Of a stretch of 64,000 bases of DNA, positions 19,438 through 33,700 are shown piece after piece. The DNA comes from Blumeriella jaapii (Eukaryota > Ascomycota > Leotiomycetes > Helotiales > Drepanopezizaceae): NCBI GenBank assembly GCA_009599575.1, contig VWND01000002.1, forward strand, positions 496,001-560,000, read 5' to 3'. Each line of letters begins with the position of its first letter. Position 1 is the stretch's first letter. The position numbers and the translations under genes were made by a program. The notes under the pieces are model-generated. The model saw only the letters and a program-made list of their open reading frames with translations, made no database searches and was not told the origin of the DNA.

Positions 19438-21629
19438 TCAAACTCTCTTTAGCCCTATGTTGTAAGCTGCGTCGTCCCATTGCAGTTCGTCAATGTCCAT
19501 GATGCCATTGTAATCGTCCCCTAGGGCGTTGTAGCTTTTGTACTGTCGACTCAGACCTTCTGTTGTCTTCTTCCTCGGCTGAAGAGTATTTTGGGGGTAT
19601 TTTGGTCGGTTAGGGAGGTTTGGCATCGATTCTGAGGTCTGTATCGGCAAAACATGCAGAGTACGCTTGTTGACGTGAACCCTCTTATTGGCATCGGTTG
19701 GAGAGAGTGCAGAAGCTGGTGCCAAGGTTCTACCGACCGAAAACTTGTCATCCTCGAGAGCAGAGTCTCCAGGTGGGTTGCGGGGTAAGAAGTTCTGAAG
19801 ATCCCGCTCAAGCTCTTCGAGGTCGGCTTTGCTAGGAGAGGGGTGTTTCTTCGTCCTTTTTGAGCCTTTCCAACTAGCTCTGCATTCTTTGAGTCGAGCA
19901 TTGGAGTGAGTTCGCTTGATCGGCTCTTGCGACGAAGAAGATCTTCTCGGATGATTACTGGTGTCAATGTCCATGCTTGAATTATCTGGGTCGAACAAAG
20001 AGCGGCTGTCGACTGGAACGAAGGACAGTGATCTTTTCCCATCTCCGTCGAGGGTGGGTTCGAGCCGGATTCGAGGTGTGGATTGACCGAAAGGGCTCGA
20101 CGAAAGCATGGCATCAAAGTCCTGGTTGTCTCTTTCGTACATTGAGGTTCGGATTCGCTTCTCTCGGAGCTTGCTGCTAGGTGTATGACAGCGACTTGGA
20201 AGATCTGGGACGAATCCGCTGCCTTGTGACGAGTCAATGAGCCGATTTTCGAAGCTTGTAGGGGTGCGTGTAACACCTAGACACAAAAGTTAGCACGCAA
20301 GCCCATGGACATAGACGTAGAATACAGCATTTTAGATAAACTGGAAATCGCGCGGCCTTGGAAACCGTCTTGAGGGTGTACTTGCTCGATGGGAACTCCG
20401 CAAATGGATCCTCGACACGTTCAGTCGACTTTCGGCTTCGGAGTGACTTTCCATCCTCTGCCAGTGGCTTGCGACGGATATTGCCATGACCTGTAAGAGT
20501 AAAGATCTTCGGATTCTTAAGATTATCCCCTGTACCGATGTCAGAACAGGAAAGTCGAACGATTGGAGGGAAGCAGAACTTACCTTCATTCATGCGAAGC
20601 TCTATGGCGGTCACTGCAGCAGCCGAAGCAAAGCTTTCGTCTTCGGTTTCAGGAACTTCATTCAGAGATACGTCGAGAAGTCTCTCATCTAGCATCGAGT
20701 CCCTCTTCCTACCACTTCGAGACTGGAACCTGTCATTGATAGCACTTTTCATCTTGCTCAACACCTTGTTCTCAAAGCGTCGCTTTTTGCTTGGAACCAA
20801 CTGCGGTGGAGTATCATCACTGACAGGCTTCAAATCTTTCGTTGCGGCTATCATGGCTTCGATCTTGTTGTTGACGCCGGCTGCATCAAAAGCCGTGGTT
20901 TTCGTGGGATGAGGTACGTCCTGAGACTGGGGAGAGGATATGTTGCTCTTCAGAGTTCGTCGAGACACGTGGGTACGGCGATCAACGAGCTCAGGAGGAG
21001 GTTGGAACAGTGCGCTTCGAGGCCGAGCAGATCTTCGTTTTGATGACTTCCGAGGAATTGTTGGGGTAGAGGTCTTTCTGGTGTAGCTTGCAGCCTGCAC
21101 AGATGAGATCGATGGCCCATCATGACTGAAGTCCATCTGGTTTGAGCTTCCAGCAGCAGTGACCACCGAGGACATTCTCAAAGCCCAAGCATCGTCTCCA
21201 TTAAAAACCATTGATGGTAGCTGTGGTAGAGCCTTGCCTTCCTGTGATCTGATCTGCGGTAAAGCCGTCTTTGCAGCAGCGCTGTAGGATGCCCGATTGC
21301 CAGCTCCGGGCTTCAACTGGTCGAACTCGGTATCCTCAAGTAACAGACTCGCCATCTCGTCAATACTATCGTCGTGGTGATTCGATGGAGACTCTTTCTT
21401 GTAGTTGCTGTCCTGGAATAGGGGCGTGGCCAACGACATCGAATCTGTGGATGCAAGTCTTAGGGTCAACAAAAGCCCGTCTGACACGCGATTGGCAAGA
21501 AGGAATAAGATAATTACCTCGTTTCTTCGACTTCCCCTTCCCCTTCTTGGGTTTCGACTCGGCATCGTAGTCGCGGAGCACGGAGAATGATGGGAGGAGA
21601 GAGCGTTTCTTTTTGCCGTAGGTTATCAT
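19438..21629 (-). CDS. Uncharacterised nuclear-type protein, 671 aa
   Basis: I do not recognise this protein. Four exons on the minus strand: 21629-21518, 21444-20584, 20529-20326 and 20276-19438. Introns are 73, 54 and 49 bp, and all phases join. It starts MITYGKKKRSLLPSFSVLRD followed by a Lys-rich KPKKGKGKSKKRG, a plausible nuclear localisation signal. The rest is low-complexity: Ser/Thr/Arg-rich, with acidic patches (DDSIDEMASLLLEDTEFDQL) and short conserved-looking blocks such as NPKIFTLTGHGNIRRKPLAE, EDPFAEFPSSKYTLKTVSK and the C-terminal MDIDELQWDDAAYNIGLKRV. Basic clusters (KSSKRRSARPRSA, KKRRFENKVLSKMKSA) recur. It looks like a disordered chromatin or cell-cycle regulator, but that is inference from composition. 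Intron 2 is 54 bp with no stop, so a retained form would add 18 residues. Confidence 0.75.
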
Positions 21630-23296
21630 GGCGCGTAAAGCGAGGCCCTCGCACACCAGCAGAATTTGCATGCGAGAGTCGCTGGTTCTTTGCAAGAGTA
21701 AGCAGAGAAGTCCTCAAGGCCAAAGAAAAGAGAGGATGCCCACAGTGGAGATCGAAGAGGAAGAAACGTAGGGGGAGTGGAGGAGAGGAAGGAGGGGAGA
21801 GGCGGAGAGGACAATCTGGAGAAGCTTGACGGTGCGATGGATCAGCATCGACTGTGAGCTACCGACGTGCTGACTAAAATGAAAGAAGGGACGAAAGGTG
21901 AGCATCTGACCGGTTTAGGAAGCGACGGCTAGCGGGTGCGAGGCTCCACTTTTTCACTACAACTGCGCATGATCATTTTATCGACCTTCTGCCTGTCGTA
22001 GCCTAAGGATTATATTGAGGCCTTAATCAAGTACACAGGAAATAACGGGAATTCTTGGCTGGCGCGCAAGACTCAGTGGAAACGGGACTTCTTTCCAGAC
22101 TACCTACCTAAGGTATGCTTTTACTTGATCTTATCGTCCTTCACGCGATGGCATCTACAGATCGGTGAGAATCTGGACATCCTCCAATATCTGAAACTGC
22201 AGAAAGAACATTGCCGGATCGAATGCATCTTTGCCAACGTTCCGATTTAAGGACTTCATACTGAGCGACAGCCTCGTCCTCTGGCCATTCTGAACTATAC
22301 GAATTGGTAAATTCAGCCGTTGGTTGCACGTCGCAATTCGATATTCGACAACGCTTCTTCTTTAGGATACGGGTGATTAGGACGGCAGCATACGGTCGGC
22401 TGCTGCAAGCTGTCAATCGACTTGGTGATATCTACCTACGACCTGACATAGAGTCCCGAAACACTCTTAGAGGCAGACATGGTGGTTGATTTACTCTGAT
22501 TCTGAAGCCGCAATTTGCAGGCGCTGTTTCAAAGCCCGATCGTCCACAACAAGAATGCCAATGGAAGTTGCAGTGGAACGAGTCAATCTAGTTTTCATAT
22601 TTAGATGCCATCCGGAGATTGCAATCCAGAGTGAAAGTAGATGTAGAGCATGGGTTGAACCTGTATTCTCACACAGGTACAGTTGACTTAGCTTGTCTAT
22701 ATTGCAACCCCAAGTCTCATTTGAGAAAGAGATGACTGCAAAGAGCATTTGATTCGACCAGCATTTTTTAAACTATACTTGACTAACAAAGTTCAAATAG
22801 AACTTGTCGGACGAAGCTTTGGCATTTCCACGGAGATGTATATGCTTCAGGTTTAGTCGTAGAGTCGAGGACTTCAATCAATTCATGTCAAAAGAAAGGT
22901 TGCTTACCTTACGAAGTTTACATCTCGGCACAAAGAGCATGTCTGAGGGTCAACATCGAGTCGAAGTTTTTCCGAGTTCAATGGGGATCCTACATCGTAA
23001 AAAGAATAAACAGATGACGGGTAGAATATCATCTTCTTTGAGAAGGGAAGTCTGGATGTCAGATTTCCCCAATGTTGAAGAAGGCTTGGCGGTAGGTGGT
23101 GATTATTTTTACCTATCAGAGGCCACGGATTGTAAACTGTGGGACCGAATTCGACGCCATCGGAAAGTGCGAAAGCCTCGGCGGCCACGCATACAGTGTA
23201 CTTACGCCACCGCAATTCTAAGCACACGAAGCAAAAAAAAACGTCAACTACTTCCACCCACTGCGTCTTGCAAGACTACTTCAATCCAGCCTCACG
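21630..23296. other. Divergent intergenic region before HEM2
   Basis: 1.67 kb between the unknown 671-aa gene and HEM2, transcribed away from each other. GA/AG-rich sequence lies at 21760-21820, in the promoter of the leftward gene. Open frames at 22804-23334 (+) and 22904-23257 (-) overlap each other and the HEM2 5' end, and neither has a recognisable domain. Nothing else is supported. Confidence 0.5.
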
Positions 23297-24688
<1,392 letters not shown>

Positions 24689-25167
24689 AATGCTAGACTC
24701 ATGAATGTATGTTTTGTACATGGATATTGGGGCGGAGTCAACGGCGCTAAGAGAGGAGTCACAAAACACTTAAAATTCTAATACCCGTTACTCGGACGCT
24801 CCTCGTTTTGGGTACTGGAACTTCAGTGACATTGGTTCCAATCCAGAACTAGAGTGCTTCAGTAAGATCATCTAGCATCAGTCTGACGTGAAGTGAAGCA
24901 TTGTAAAGGCTCAATTGCTGTTTACCATACACATGCCAAGACCACTCTAATTGTCCGAAGGAACTGTTACCCCGGATTTCGGTCGGCAAATCTGCGGGTA
25001 TCTCAAGGGACCTCGGAGTTCTAGCGACAGCCTCGTCGGCAGGTATCAGGTACTTATAAGAACATGGAGAGCTTAGCTCTTCGATCGCATCGACAACACA
25101 CACAACCATCCGACGCGACTGAAGTTTCGTTGCAGCTTGAGCTTGCTACAAACGGGAGTGTCTCATC
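24689..25167. other. HEM2-MCT1 spacer
   Basis: 479 bp between two tandem genes. It holds the HEM2 terminator and the MCT1 promoter. A minus-strand frame at 24849-25109 has no family resemblance. Confidence 0.5.
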
Positions 25168-26492
25168 ATGAAGCGGCTCATACCCAGCTTGCCCAGATCT
25201 CGCAGCAATGCTAGACGGATCTCAGCCAACACGGAAGATGCCAGTGGTAGGAGAAGCCTACTTAGAGAAGCACCGTTCAAATGTCGAGCAGTACGACAGC
25301 AGATACGCCATGCATCGACTCAAGGTTCTCGTCCACGGACGGCACTGTTCTTTCCAGGTATGCGCATCGACCCGCTCAAGAGAGCGAATGCTGACCCCAC
25401 CCAGGCCAAGGAGTCCAGAAAGTAGGAATGCTCACACCATGGATCGAAGCCTTCCCTGCCACGGCCAAACCTCTCATCGAAGAGATCGATCATCTGCTGG
25501 GCTACAAGCTCTCGAAGATAATTGAGGAGGGGTCTAATGCAACGCTCACAGCGACGGAGAACGCGCAGCCGGCTATTATGTCCTCATCCATCCTCATATT
25601 ACGGATCTTAGAGCAAGAGTTCGGGTTCAAGCCAGCACAAAGGGTAGATGTCACACTGGGTCATTCGTTAGGGGAGTTCGCGGCTCTGGTAGCAGGAGGC
25701 TTTGTATCCTTCGAGGACAGTCTGTACCTGGTGCGGAAACGAGCAGAAGTCATGGCCGATTGTTCGCGGCGCGCAAGGGCAGAGCATGGCGGCGAATACG
25801 GAATGGTCGCTCTAGTCACCGAGCCAAATCACCTCACCCCATTGATCGACGCCATTCACGAATTCCTCGGGCACCACAGCGCAGGCTCGAAATCAGAGAG
25901 CGCAGAGAACGTCCCGCCCATCCAGCAAGTGCTCATTGCAAATATAAACAGCAAGAACCAGATTGTGCTAAGTGGAAACATTGAGAGGATCAGGACGCTC
26001 CTGACGCATGTGCGGTCATTCGGGGGGCATGATCCGAGAGCTGTGAGACTGAAGAGCGACAGTCCCTTTCACAGCCCACTGATGAAGCCGGCAGCTACGG
26101 CTATGAAGAGCTTGCTCGAAGGGAAGAGCAGGGTGAAGGGAAGGGAAAATGAGGATCTGGTGACGTTTCCGGGGGTGATGGAGTGCGTGAGTAACGTTAG
26201 CGCTAGGCCGTTTGAGAGTAAAGAGGATCTAAAGGATCTGTGGGCTAGGCAATGCGTGGAGACGGTGAGGTGGTGGGACAGTATCAAGTACTTGGATCAA
26301 GACCAGAAAGTCCGGAGATGGATTGGCATTGGGCCTGGGAAGGTCGGTCGGAATCTCGTAGGCAAGGAAGTCGGCATGCGAGGACGGGACTATGTCAAGG
26401 GCGGAGGAGTCTGGGGGATCAGTGATCCGAAGGAGATTGAGGAGGTTCTGAAAGCTCTTGATGAGACAGAAACCTCCAGTGGCGACGAATAG
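25168..26492 (+). CDS. MCT1: Mitochondrial malonyl-CoA:ACP transacylase
   Basis: It transfers malonyl from CoA to acyl carrier protein for mitochondrial (type II) fatty-acid synthesis, which supplies lipoate precursors. Exons 25168-25357 and 25405-26492, with a 47-bp intron; 425 aa. The first 50 residues are Arg/Ser-rich and nearly free of acidic residues (MKRLIPSLPRSRSNARRIS, CRAVRQQIRHAST), as in a mitochondrial presequence. The intron join creates ALFFPGQGVQKVGML, the family opening. The nucleophile elbow is LGHSLGEFAAL (Ser151). Further hallmarks are EVMADCSRRA, IANINSKNQIVLSG, the His motif in DSPFHSPLMKPAA and GIGPGKVGRNLV. The C-terminus ends in an acidic tail. It lies between HEM2 and TCA17 on the same strand, but fungal genes are transcribed singly, so no operon is implied. 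Confidence 0.93.
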
Positions 26493-26754
26493 TTGGTGGA
26501 TTCGAGCGAAATCAAAGCATGGTATGAAATCGTTTTGTATACCCTATAGGAAGACTTGAAGTTTACAGTAGGATTGAATGATTTGAATTTACATCACTCA
26601 CAAGTCTCATGTGTACCTGAAGTTTTGAAATCATTAACTTCTTTGAGTGTGCATCTTGATCGGGACAAGGCTGCAAGGCTGTCCGCTTCACCAGAGCTCG
26701 GCTCCACTACAGAACAAGTCAACAATCATTTCAACAACACCACACTGAATCAAC

Positions 26755-27506
26755 ATGACTGCAATACCGTCCATAGCCTGCTTAGGCGTGATTGGAAAAA
26801 ATGTAAATTTCCCGTTCTTTTCTCTTCTGAACATCTTGCGCATTGACAGCTTGTCTGCTAACACTTACACTTCTTCTAGAACAACCCCCTCCACATCTCT
26901 ATCTTCCCCTCGGCGCCGTCCAACACGCCCCTGCGCACGCCGCTCCAGTACTCGCTGCTGCTTTCCAGTACGCTCGACATCTTCGAGGCGCGCTCCAAGA
27001 TCAACACCAACTCCGGCGGCGGCCTGAGCGGCGACTTCGGCCTGCTGCACGCGGTCGACGAGCGGCTCGCTGCGTATGGCTTCGAGACGAACACGGGCGT
27101 GCGGTTCGTCGCCGTGGTGGATATGAGAGGAAGGCTTGTGGGCGGGGGCGCGAGGGATGGGGGTGTGGGCGGCTTGGGGCTGAGGGAGGGGGAGATGAAA
27201 ATGGTGAGTTTTGCTTACCTTTTTTGCACGTTCTTCTTGAACAAGCCGGAGAGAGGGAATCCTTCTCTAGGTACGAAAGTGTGGGCGGAGGTGGGATGGG
27301 AGAGCACCGGCTGATTGAGTGTGTCGGAATAGGTCTTCAGAGCTATGCAAGCGGCGTACGTCCGTCTGCTGCAGAACCCGTTCTATGACCCCGACGAGCA
27401 TAGCCCGCCGACGGGGAAGGGGGGCAAGAAGATTACGAGTAAGAGATTTGCGGAGGATCTGAGGAGGATCGGGGAGAGTTGGGCGCCGGGCGCCGGGCAC
27501 CCGTGA
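26755..27506 (+). CDS. TCA17: TRAPP complex subunit, TRAPPC2L/Tca17 type
   Basis: A sedlin-like longin-fold subunit of the TRAPP tethering complex (Rab GEF) acting at the Golgi and endosomes. Exons 26755-26802, 26880-27203 and 27333-27506, with introns of 77 and 129 bp; 181 aa. The start MTAIPSIACLGVIGKN joins to NNPLHISIFPS across intron 1. Further family features are YSLLLSSTLDIFEARSKI, GLLHAVDERLAAYGFETNTG, VRFVAVVDMRGRLV and, after intron 2, VFRAMQAAYVRLLQNPFYDP. A Gly/Arg-rich insert (GGGARDGGVGGLGLREG) is longer than in yeast. The end (GESWAPGAGHP) is not conserved. I prefer TRAPPC2L/Tca17 over Trs20 because of the IACLGVIGKNNNP opening and the DERLAAYGFETNTG block. Confidence 0.88.
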
Positions 27507-27883
27507 TTTACGTGTGGATGTGAGGTGGGGGAAGCGTGGATTGTCAATTGAGGGTGTACATTTGTTGGGCGCTGGAGAATGATTTAAGCATGGTGGAGTT
27601 TAGGCCTCTCTTTGGAGTCTGAAATCAACTCATGTGTTGAGGTCCTCGAAGATTTCTTCTCTTGCGAGGAAGGGAACCATGATGGGAGTTTCTGGAACTT
27701 TTGAAGAACCCGGGTTTCTGTAGTGTATGGGCAGGTGTGTTCTTTGCATTGCTAAATGAAAGGCTCGGCCTTTTAGCTGGTACTCGAGCAAAGACATTAT
27801 ACTAGTGGCATGAAAACCATTATCTGGTCTCTGCATCTAGTTTTATTCGTATTTGTATGTACTTGTGTGCTAATATACATTCA
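27507..27883. other. Convergent spacer, TCA17-AFG1
   Basis: 377 bp shared 3' region with no coding signal. It is AT-richer than the flanking exons, as expected for polyadenylation sites. Confidence 0.55.
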
Positions 27884-30132
27884 TCAACTGCCACCCTTCT
27901 TCCTTTCCTTTAAACCTTCTACTCCTTGACCCCAAGCCCCGGCTTTTTTCCCCCACTTCGTAATCCCCCAAGCATGCCACACTCCGAACTCCGGAGGCGG
28001 ACGACGCTTTTCTTCAAGAGAACTCTTAGTCTTACACTCTCTCTCCTCGATTTCTCTCCCCTGCAAACCCGCGGGCTTATCAAGAATGATCGACTCGCCC
28101 ATCTTGACGTCGCTCTTCGCAAGCGAAGAGTCTGTGGAAGGAGCTGGGCTCGATGCCGAACGCTCCCACCTTCGAACTTCGGCCGGTAGAGGTCTCCACC
28201 AGCCAGGCTCTGACCTGGCGTGCCATCTCGCACCGCACATCTCCCACAGACGACTTCGAGCACGCTTATAAGCAAATCTCTCATCTTCCCCGGTGAAGGA
28301 GCTCGTCATGCCAAAGTTTATCTTCCGCCCATGCTCATTTGAGTTGCCAGATATCGGACCAAAGTCCGAGTCCTCGTCCGGATCAAAGCCGGCTTTCGTG
28401 GTATCTGTATAGGCCGAAACGTTAGGTCGGAAAGGAGATGTCTGGTCTTGGTAGATTTCGGAAAGCGTCTCCGGGTATACGGCGTCCCCACCGTCGTTGG
28501 CATCTCGCTGAGCGTTTGTGGGCGCGGGTGTGTTCGTCTCTGGGAAGAAGAGATCGTCTGGTCCGGCTTCCGCTCGGATGAGAAGTTTGCAGCGGGCTTC
28601 GTAGAGAGCGTCGAGGAGTGTGATCAGGCGCCTGGCTTCGTTTTTCTGCATCAAGGTCAAGACGGGAACGTCGTCGACGACGAAGGTGTGAAACGTCGAA
28701 GCCATCGTGATGTAATCTGCTGGGCCAAACAAGCCTCCACAAAGATCCGAGAAAGACCAAAATGTAACTCCGTCAAGGTATCGTGACACGGGGACCTTGC
28801 GTCCGAAGACTTGAAGGGTCGTAGATTTCCAGGGCGAGTTCTCCGGAATATCAAGAGGAAGACAGGCCTTGATCGCAGCTTGCCATTGGCCCTCAGAATC
28901 CATACCGGCCAGCAGATATTTTTTTGGCGTTAATCCTTTCTTCAGCTTGGACTCATCTGCTTCTAGGTCCACTCTATTTGCAGCCGCTGAAGTACTCAAC
29001 CCAGAGGCAAGATCTTCGTGTTTTGCAAAGCCTCCTAGCATCTCTTCTCTCATAACTTCGACCATCTTGGCAGCCTCTTCGTCAGCTTCTTCTGTTTCCT
29101 CTGTTCCCTCCTCCTGTAATCACGACCGCCTTCTATATTCCAAATCTCACACCGGGCCTTCAGTACTTCCACAAAGCCAGCATACTCGTCATTAGCCGGA
29201 AACATGGACATTTTGCCCCTACTGCCAAATCCGAACAGACCTCGAACCAGTCCACTCTTTGGCTGGGCAGCGAAATCCGTACCACTTGCTTTAGCGAGCT
29301 CGTCTGGCATCCGATTCGAAGTTGCTACAAGCACCCCACCAAGCTGGAAAAACGCAGTAAACAAATTACTCAGAATCTTACTCGCGGCCCTATCTGGCAG
29401 CTGAAACTCATCTAAGAACAGTATAGGAGTCTGCTCAACCATATCCTTTGCAAGCCAGACCAGGGAGTGTTCTGTATCTGCACCAGATGAAGCTCCGGAG
29501 CGCGATTGTCGGAGCTGCTCTAATCTTGCCAGGGTCTCTAACATGAAGGTGTTGAAGTGCCACCGCCTCTTCCTCTTATTAGGGAGACTGTCGGCAAGAA
29601 GATCGAAGAGCATTGACTTTCCCGTTCCGACCTCTCCGTGTAAGAGCATTCCTTTCGGCGAGTCAATGTTCATGGCTGCATCGTGACTCGTGAGAATTCT
29701 CGTCAAAGCGAGAGTGTCTCTTTCAGGCTTCTGAGGGAAAAGATGGGCAAAAAGAGGATTCCTTCGCAAGGGATGGCCAGGCACGGCTACCGCGTTTTCG
29801 TCCTTGGGACTCGGGATGTCCTCAACAGCTTTACTGACCGCGCGCAAACGAGCGCCATATTCAGCTTTTGGAGAGTAATCCTTGAGTCGGAGGCTGTACT
29901 ACATTAGCGAATTGAACTTTTTATTCTGGATTCGAAACCAGAACCCGAACAGATTGATCTAACGCTATATCACCAGAGCCTGCACTTACTAGAGTTTCTG
30001 GAGTTCGAGCGCTAGTCGATGTTGAGCGGGGTCGGGATCAATGATTTTTGTAGCCAGCAACGATCGATACAGGACCAAGGGATTTGATATCGTTAGGCTG
30101 GTGTTTGCAACATTCGAAGCTTGTGATGGCAT
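27884..30132 (-). CDS. AFG1: AFG1-like mitochondrial ATPase (frame slip)
   Basis: A mitochondrial AAA-type ATPase (human LACE1/AFG1L) that helps degrade or assemble inner-membrane respiratory subunits. Exon 1 is 30132-29990 (opening with MPSQASNVANTS, then NPLVLYRSLLATKIIDPDPA) and exon 2 starts at 29893, giving LYLRLKDYSPKAEYGARLR. The intron is 96 bp. Walker A is HGEVGTGKSMLFD and Walker B is PILFLDEFQLPD. GGVLVATSNRMPDEL and WNIEGGRDYRR are conserved. At the CCC at 29106-29108 (GGG on the coding strand) the frame changes. One extra G would lead from RDYRR into GTEETEEADEEAAKMVEVM and on to the C-terminal half, which has the family blocks VPVSRYLDGVTFWSFSDLCG and DDVPVLTLMQKNEARRLITL. The C-terminal 120 residues carry a Ser/Lys-rich extension. 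It shares a 604-bp divergent promoter with NUP133. Confidence 0.9.
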
Positions 30133-30736
30133 TGCGATCTATACACAGACAGGAAATTCCGAAGAGCAAAGGCAGAATGACCGAAACGAGGTCTCGGATG
30201 GTCTCGGACGAAGGACGTCAACACACGAGCCGAGGAGACGTTCCTGGGAAGGGCCTCATCACGTGCCCGTCTAAGACTAGATTCGTTCGGCATGTTTGTT
30301 TACTTGCTGTGGTGGAGGAATACATGTCCTCGGCCTGCCCTATCCTGGAAAGCAAAAGGGGACAAGAAGGATGTCGCAACTCGAGAGACTTCAGTTCCGG
30401 GTATGGAAGATTCACGATTGATCTTCGACGTGCAACCTGTGAATGGAAATCGAACGTTTCTTTGATTGTCGTTTTTCGAGGTGCGAGCCTGGTGGCCTCC
30501 CCTCGCCCTCGCTTCTCCTCCTTCCATACCGCCTTCTGCACGGATCAGCCCCGTAGTGGAACTGCCAGCCATCGCTGTAAAATTCAAGGTCGCATCTCGC
30601 ATCTCGCATCTCTGTTGACACGGACTTGGTCAACGCAACACGGCATCCCTCGACCTCCAGATGACATCTATCCATCGCGCCGGCCGATCGACGCGCGTAC
30701 GATAGCCTCTTCTGGACCTGCGGAAGTCGATTCACG
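30133..30736. promoter_or_regulatory. Divergent promoter region, AFG1/NUP133
   Basis: 604 bp between the start codons of two divergently transcribed genes, so it should hold both promoters and 5' UTRs. The right end is pyrimidine-rich. A 256-codon frame runs through it (30084-30854) but has no family features and overlaps the NUP133 start. Confidence 0.55.
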
Positions 30737-33700
30737 ATGTTTTCTCCTCAACCGAACGGGGCGCCCGCGACGGCGACGAGAACTTCAAAACGGCGCCTCA
30801 GAGCGAACGCAGGCGACAGCATCAATGGACCGAAGGCCAAGAAAGCAAGAATGACGGTCAGCGGAGAGACCTTCTTGCCGCCTGATGCTGCCCCAGAGAT
30901 GGAGGATGCCAGAAGCCACAAAGTCGCAGCTCTCCCTCGAACCGACAATCCAAGAGACCTAGCACCAGGCTTGCAACGAGACATGGCATTGAGAGGAGGA
31001 CGGAACCTGCGATCTACGGAGCGAGTCAGCAAAGGGGACGGGACCAGTGTGCTCGTAGGTCCATTTTCTCTTCATGTTTACCAGGAACGCGTCTAATGGT
31101 GACTTCAGACCACGAACGATACATACACCGTCAGCAGGCTCCCCGCCCTTCCAGATGTGCTCAGATTAGACGCAACAGGTACGCGCATATCTCAACAGGT
31201 AGAGGCTGGAGACTGACAGGGGCATAGTATGCCAGCATGGGTCGTTCAACTCGGAGACTGGGTACGCCCTCGCCCTCACACATACCCAAGCAATCGTCTG
31301 GCCGTACGCGGTCAACTCACAGTCCCCTGAAAGCCATGTGTTTACTTTACCGCACCCTTCGAAGAACGCCACAGATCCACTACCTCTAGGATCCCTTGTT
31401 TCGCCTCCAGCATCCTCCAGCGATCCCGGCCTCGTGGTAGTCATTCCTACTAGCGGCATGATCACATATTGGGAATCTGCTGCCGCTGCAGCGACTCTGG
31501 ACCTTAGGATGAAACGCAACGGAGTCGAGCTGTCAATTCCTGGCATCATTTCTGGAGAAACTGTCATCCAGGTCATCAACGCCGAGTCAGCTGGCTTTGT
31601 ACTTGCTTTTAGCACCGGTAGAATTGCCTACATGAGCGTCAGAGACGGGCAAGGTAGACCAGCTATTTCCGTGCAATTCCTTCGGAGTGGTAGTGGGTCG
31701 GTTAGTGGTGGGATTTTCGGCAGTCTACGAAACGTTCTGTCGAGCTCTGCTCTGCGGGGAGACATTGCTGCTGTTAGAGCTGGACGACCTGAAAAGGTTG
31801 GAGAGCGGAACGTGATCTTGGTGACGACAAAAGGAAGACTACAGTCTTGGAACATCCATCGAGGCGGACACGCGTCGATCATTGGTGAAGCTGAAAGTCG
31901 AGAAGCAATTGTAACGGTAATCAAGGCTACGACACCGGCACTAAGTGACCTCCTCATCGAAGGCTTCGAGATCCACGACTTCACCTATGCACCCACACCG
32001 GTCGCGCAGTCCCAACTTAGCGACCAAGCCGATGGCACTCATCTTCTGTTGTTGGCCTCATTGAGGCAAAGAGACACCGCTCACTACTTCCTTGTGGAGG
32101 CCGTGCTGAAGCAAGACGGATTGGTCATCGGAATTATCCGCCCCATCACGTCTTACACGACCCCCGTCAACAGCAATGCAACATCGAAGCCTCGAGTTTT
32201 CTTGCCAAACCCGGCCCTAGTTGCCTATATCGTATTCGACTGTGCTGTTGTCGTGATTTCCATGGCAAAACAACCAGACTCGCCCGATTTGCAGCTCCTG
32301 TCAGAAAGTCACATCCATCCACAGTCTTTCGAGGATGTAATCGACTTTCGGCATGAAATGAACGTCGAAATTGTCGGTTCTAGTATGGAAGAGCCGCATG
32401 GACCATCGAGTACGACCGAAGACCTCAAGTCTCGCCGCTACAAAGCCAAACACCCCGCAGCTATCCTCCTCGTTCGAGGTGGGGGCGTTCTGCGCGTAGC
32501 AGCTACCGACACCATCAAGCTATCTTCGAGGAACGCGCAGCAAGTGACAGCTAAGAGCAAATTGGAGCAAGCCGTGTTTTTCGGGAATCTAGAGCAGAAC
32601 CCTTTAAGCTTCTCGGTAAGACCTGAGCTACAATTCTCATCGGAAGAGATCGGTGCAGCTGCTCTGAAGTTAAGCCAAGAAATTTTGAAGTCCGAATCGC
32701 CTCACATCAAGGACAATCTAGCGGTCGACAAGAATCTCATGCTCCGCTCCACTGCTTTGCGAGATCTTGCAAAGTATGTTGGATCCAGCGGTGCCTCTTT
32801 GGACCGAATCACGAAATGGAAATTGCTCTGGGATGCCGAAAGAATTGCTGCAGCTACAGCTATCTGGAAACTTTATGATGCTTCAGTTAGAGGAAGGCCA
32901 GAAGGTCAGAAGCGTGGCCTTCTGAACGAGATTGTTGAGTTCATCCACGAAGAGTTCAAAACCGAGCCTGTAGAGGAAGCTGGTGAGCTTGATCGTGTCC
33001 GCCATTGGTTCATCAAGGACGTCTGGAATCTTGAGATCGCGATTCCCTGGGCTTACCAGGTCATGAAGTATACCTTTCAAGACAACCAAAAAGACCATGC
33101 CTTTGCGATGGCCATGGTCCACGAGGCCAGTGACATGGTCGTCGGAGGGCTCCAAGCTGCGTTCGACTTTCGATCCACTCATCTTGACCTCTATGATTTA
33201 GGGAAGGAATCTCTTGAGCACGGAATATTGGATTCTGGGTACGAAGAAATTTCCGACAACATCTGGACTTCAACTTACTTCATAACGGAGAATCTGAGAA
33301 AGCAGACAGATTTAGCTGCAATGCTTCTGGCGGAGTACTGGGACAGACCTGTCGTACCAGGGGGGCCAGACTTGGTCTTGCAAAACAAAATCCGCGGACA
33401 ATTTCCAGCCCTACTTGACATTACGATTCGGTCTAACACCGAACGCGTCAGATGGGGTTTATCGCAAGAATCTCAAGAGTTGCAAGAGCAGGCTAATCAA
33501 ATCAGGACGGCACTCGAATCCGAGGTAGAGGACAAGCAGATCGTCATCATGGCCACCGACCTTGGACTAGCAGACAGTTCGATGTCTTTGGCTGAAAAGC
33601 ACGAGCTTCTAAATGTCCTGGCAAAAGTCCTGCATTACGAGCTCTCGGTTAGCATCAACAGGCTCCGTGAGCCTAATCTTGATGGCGAGCAGATTCATTT

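Noticed and set aside
20040..20070. tRNA B-box-like GGTTCGAGCC
   Set aside because: It lies inside an exon of the 671-aa gene and no acceptor stem or A box of a tRNA is present around it.
30084..30854. 256-codon forward frame between AFG1 and NUP133
   Set aside because: It overlaps the AFG1 first exon and the NUP133 start; the NUP133 frame is the one with family features.
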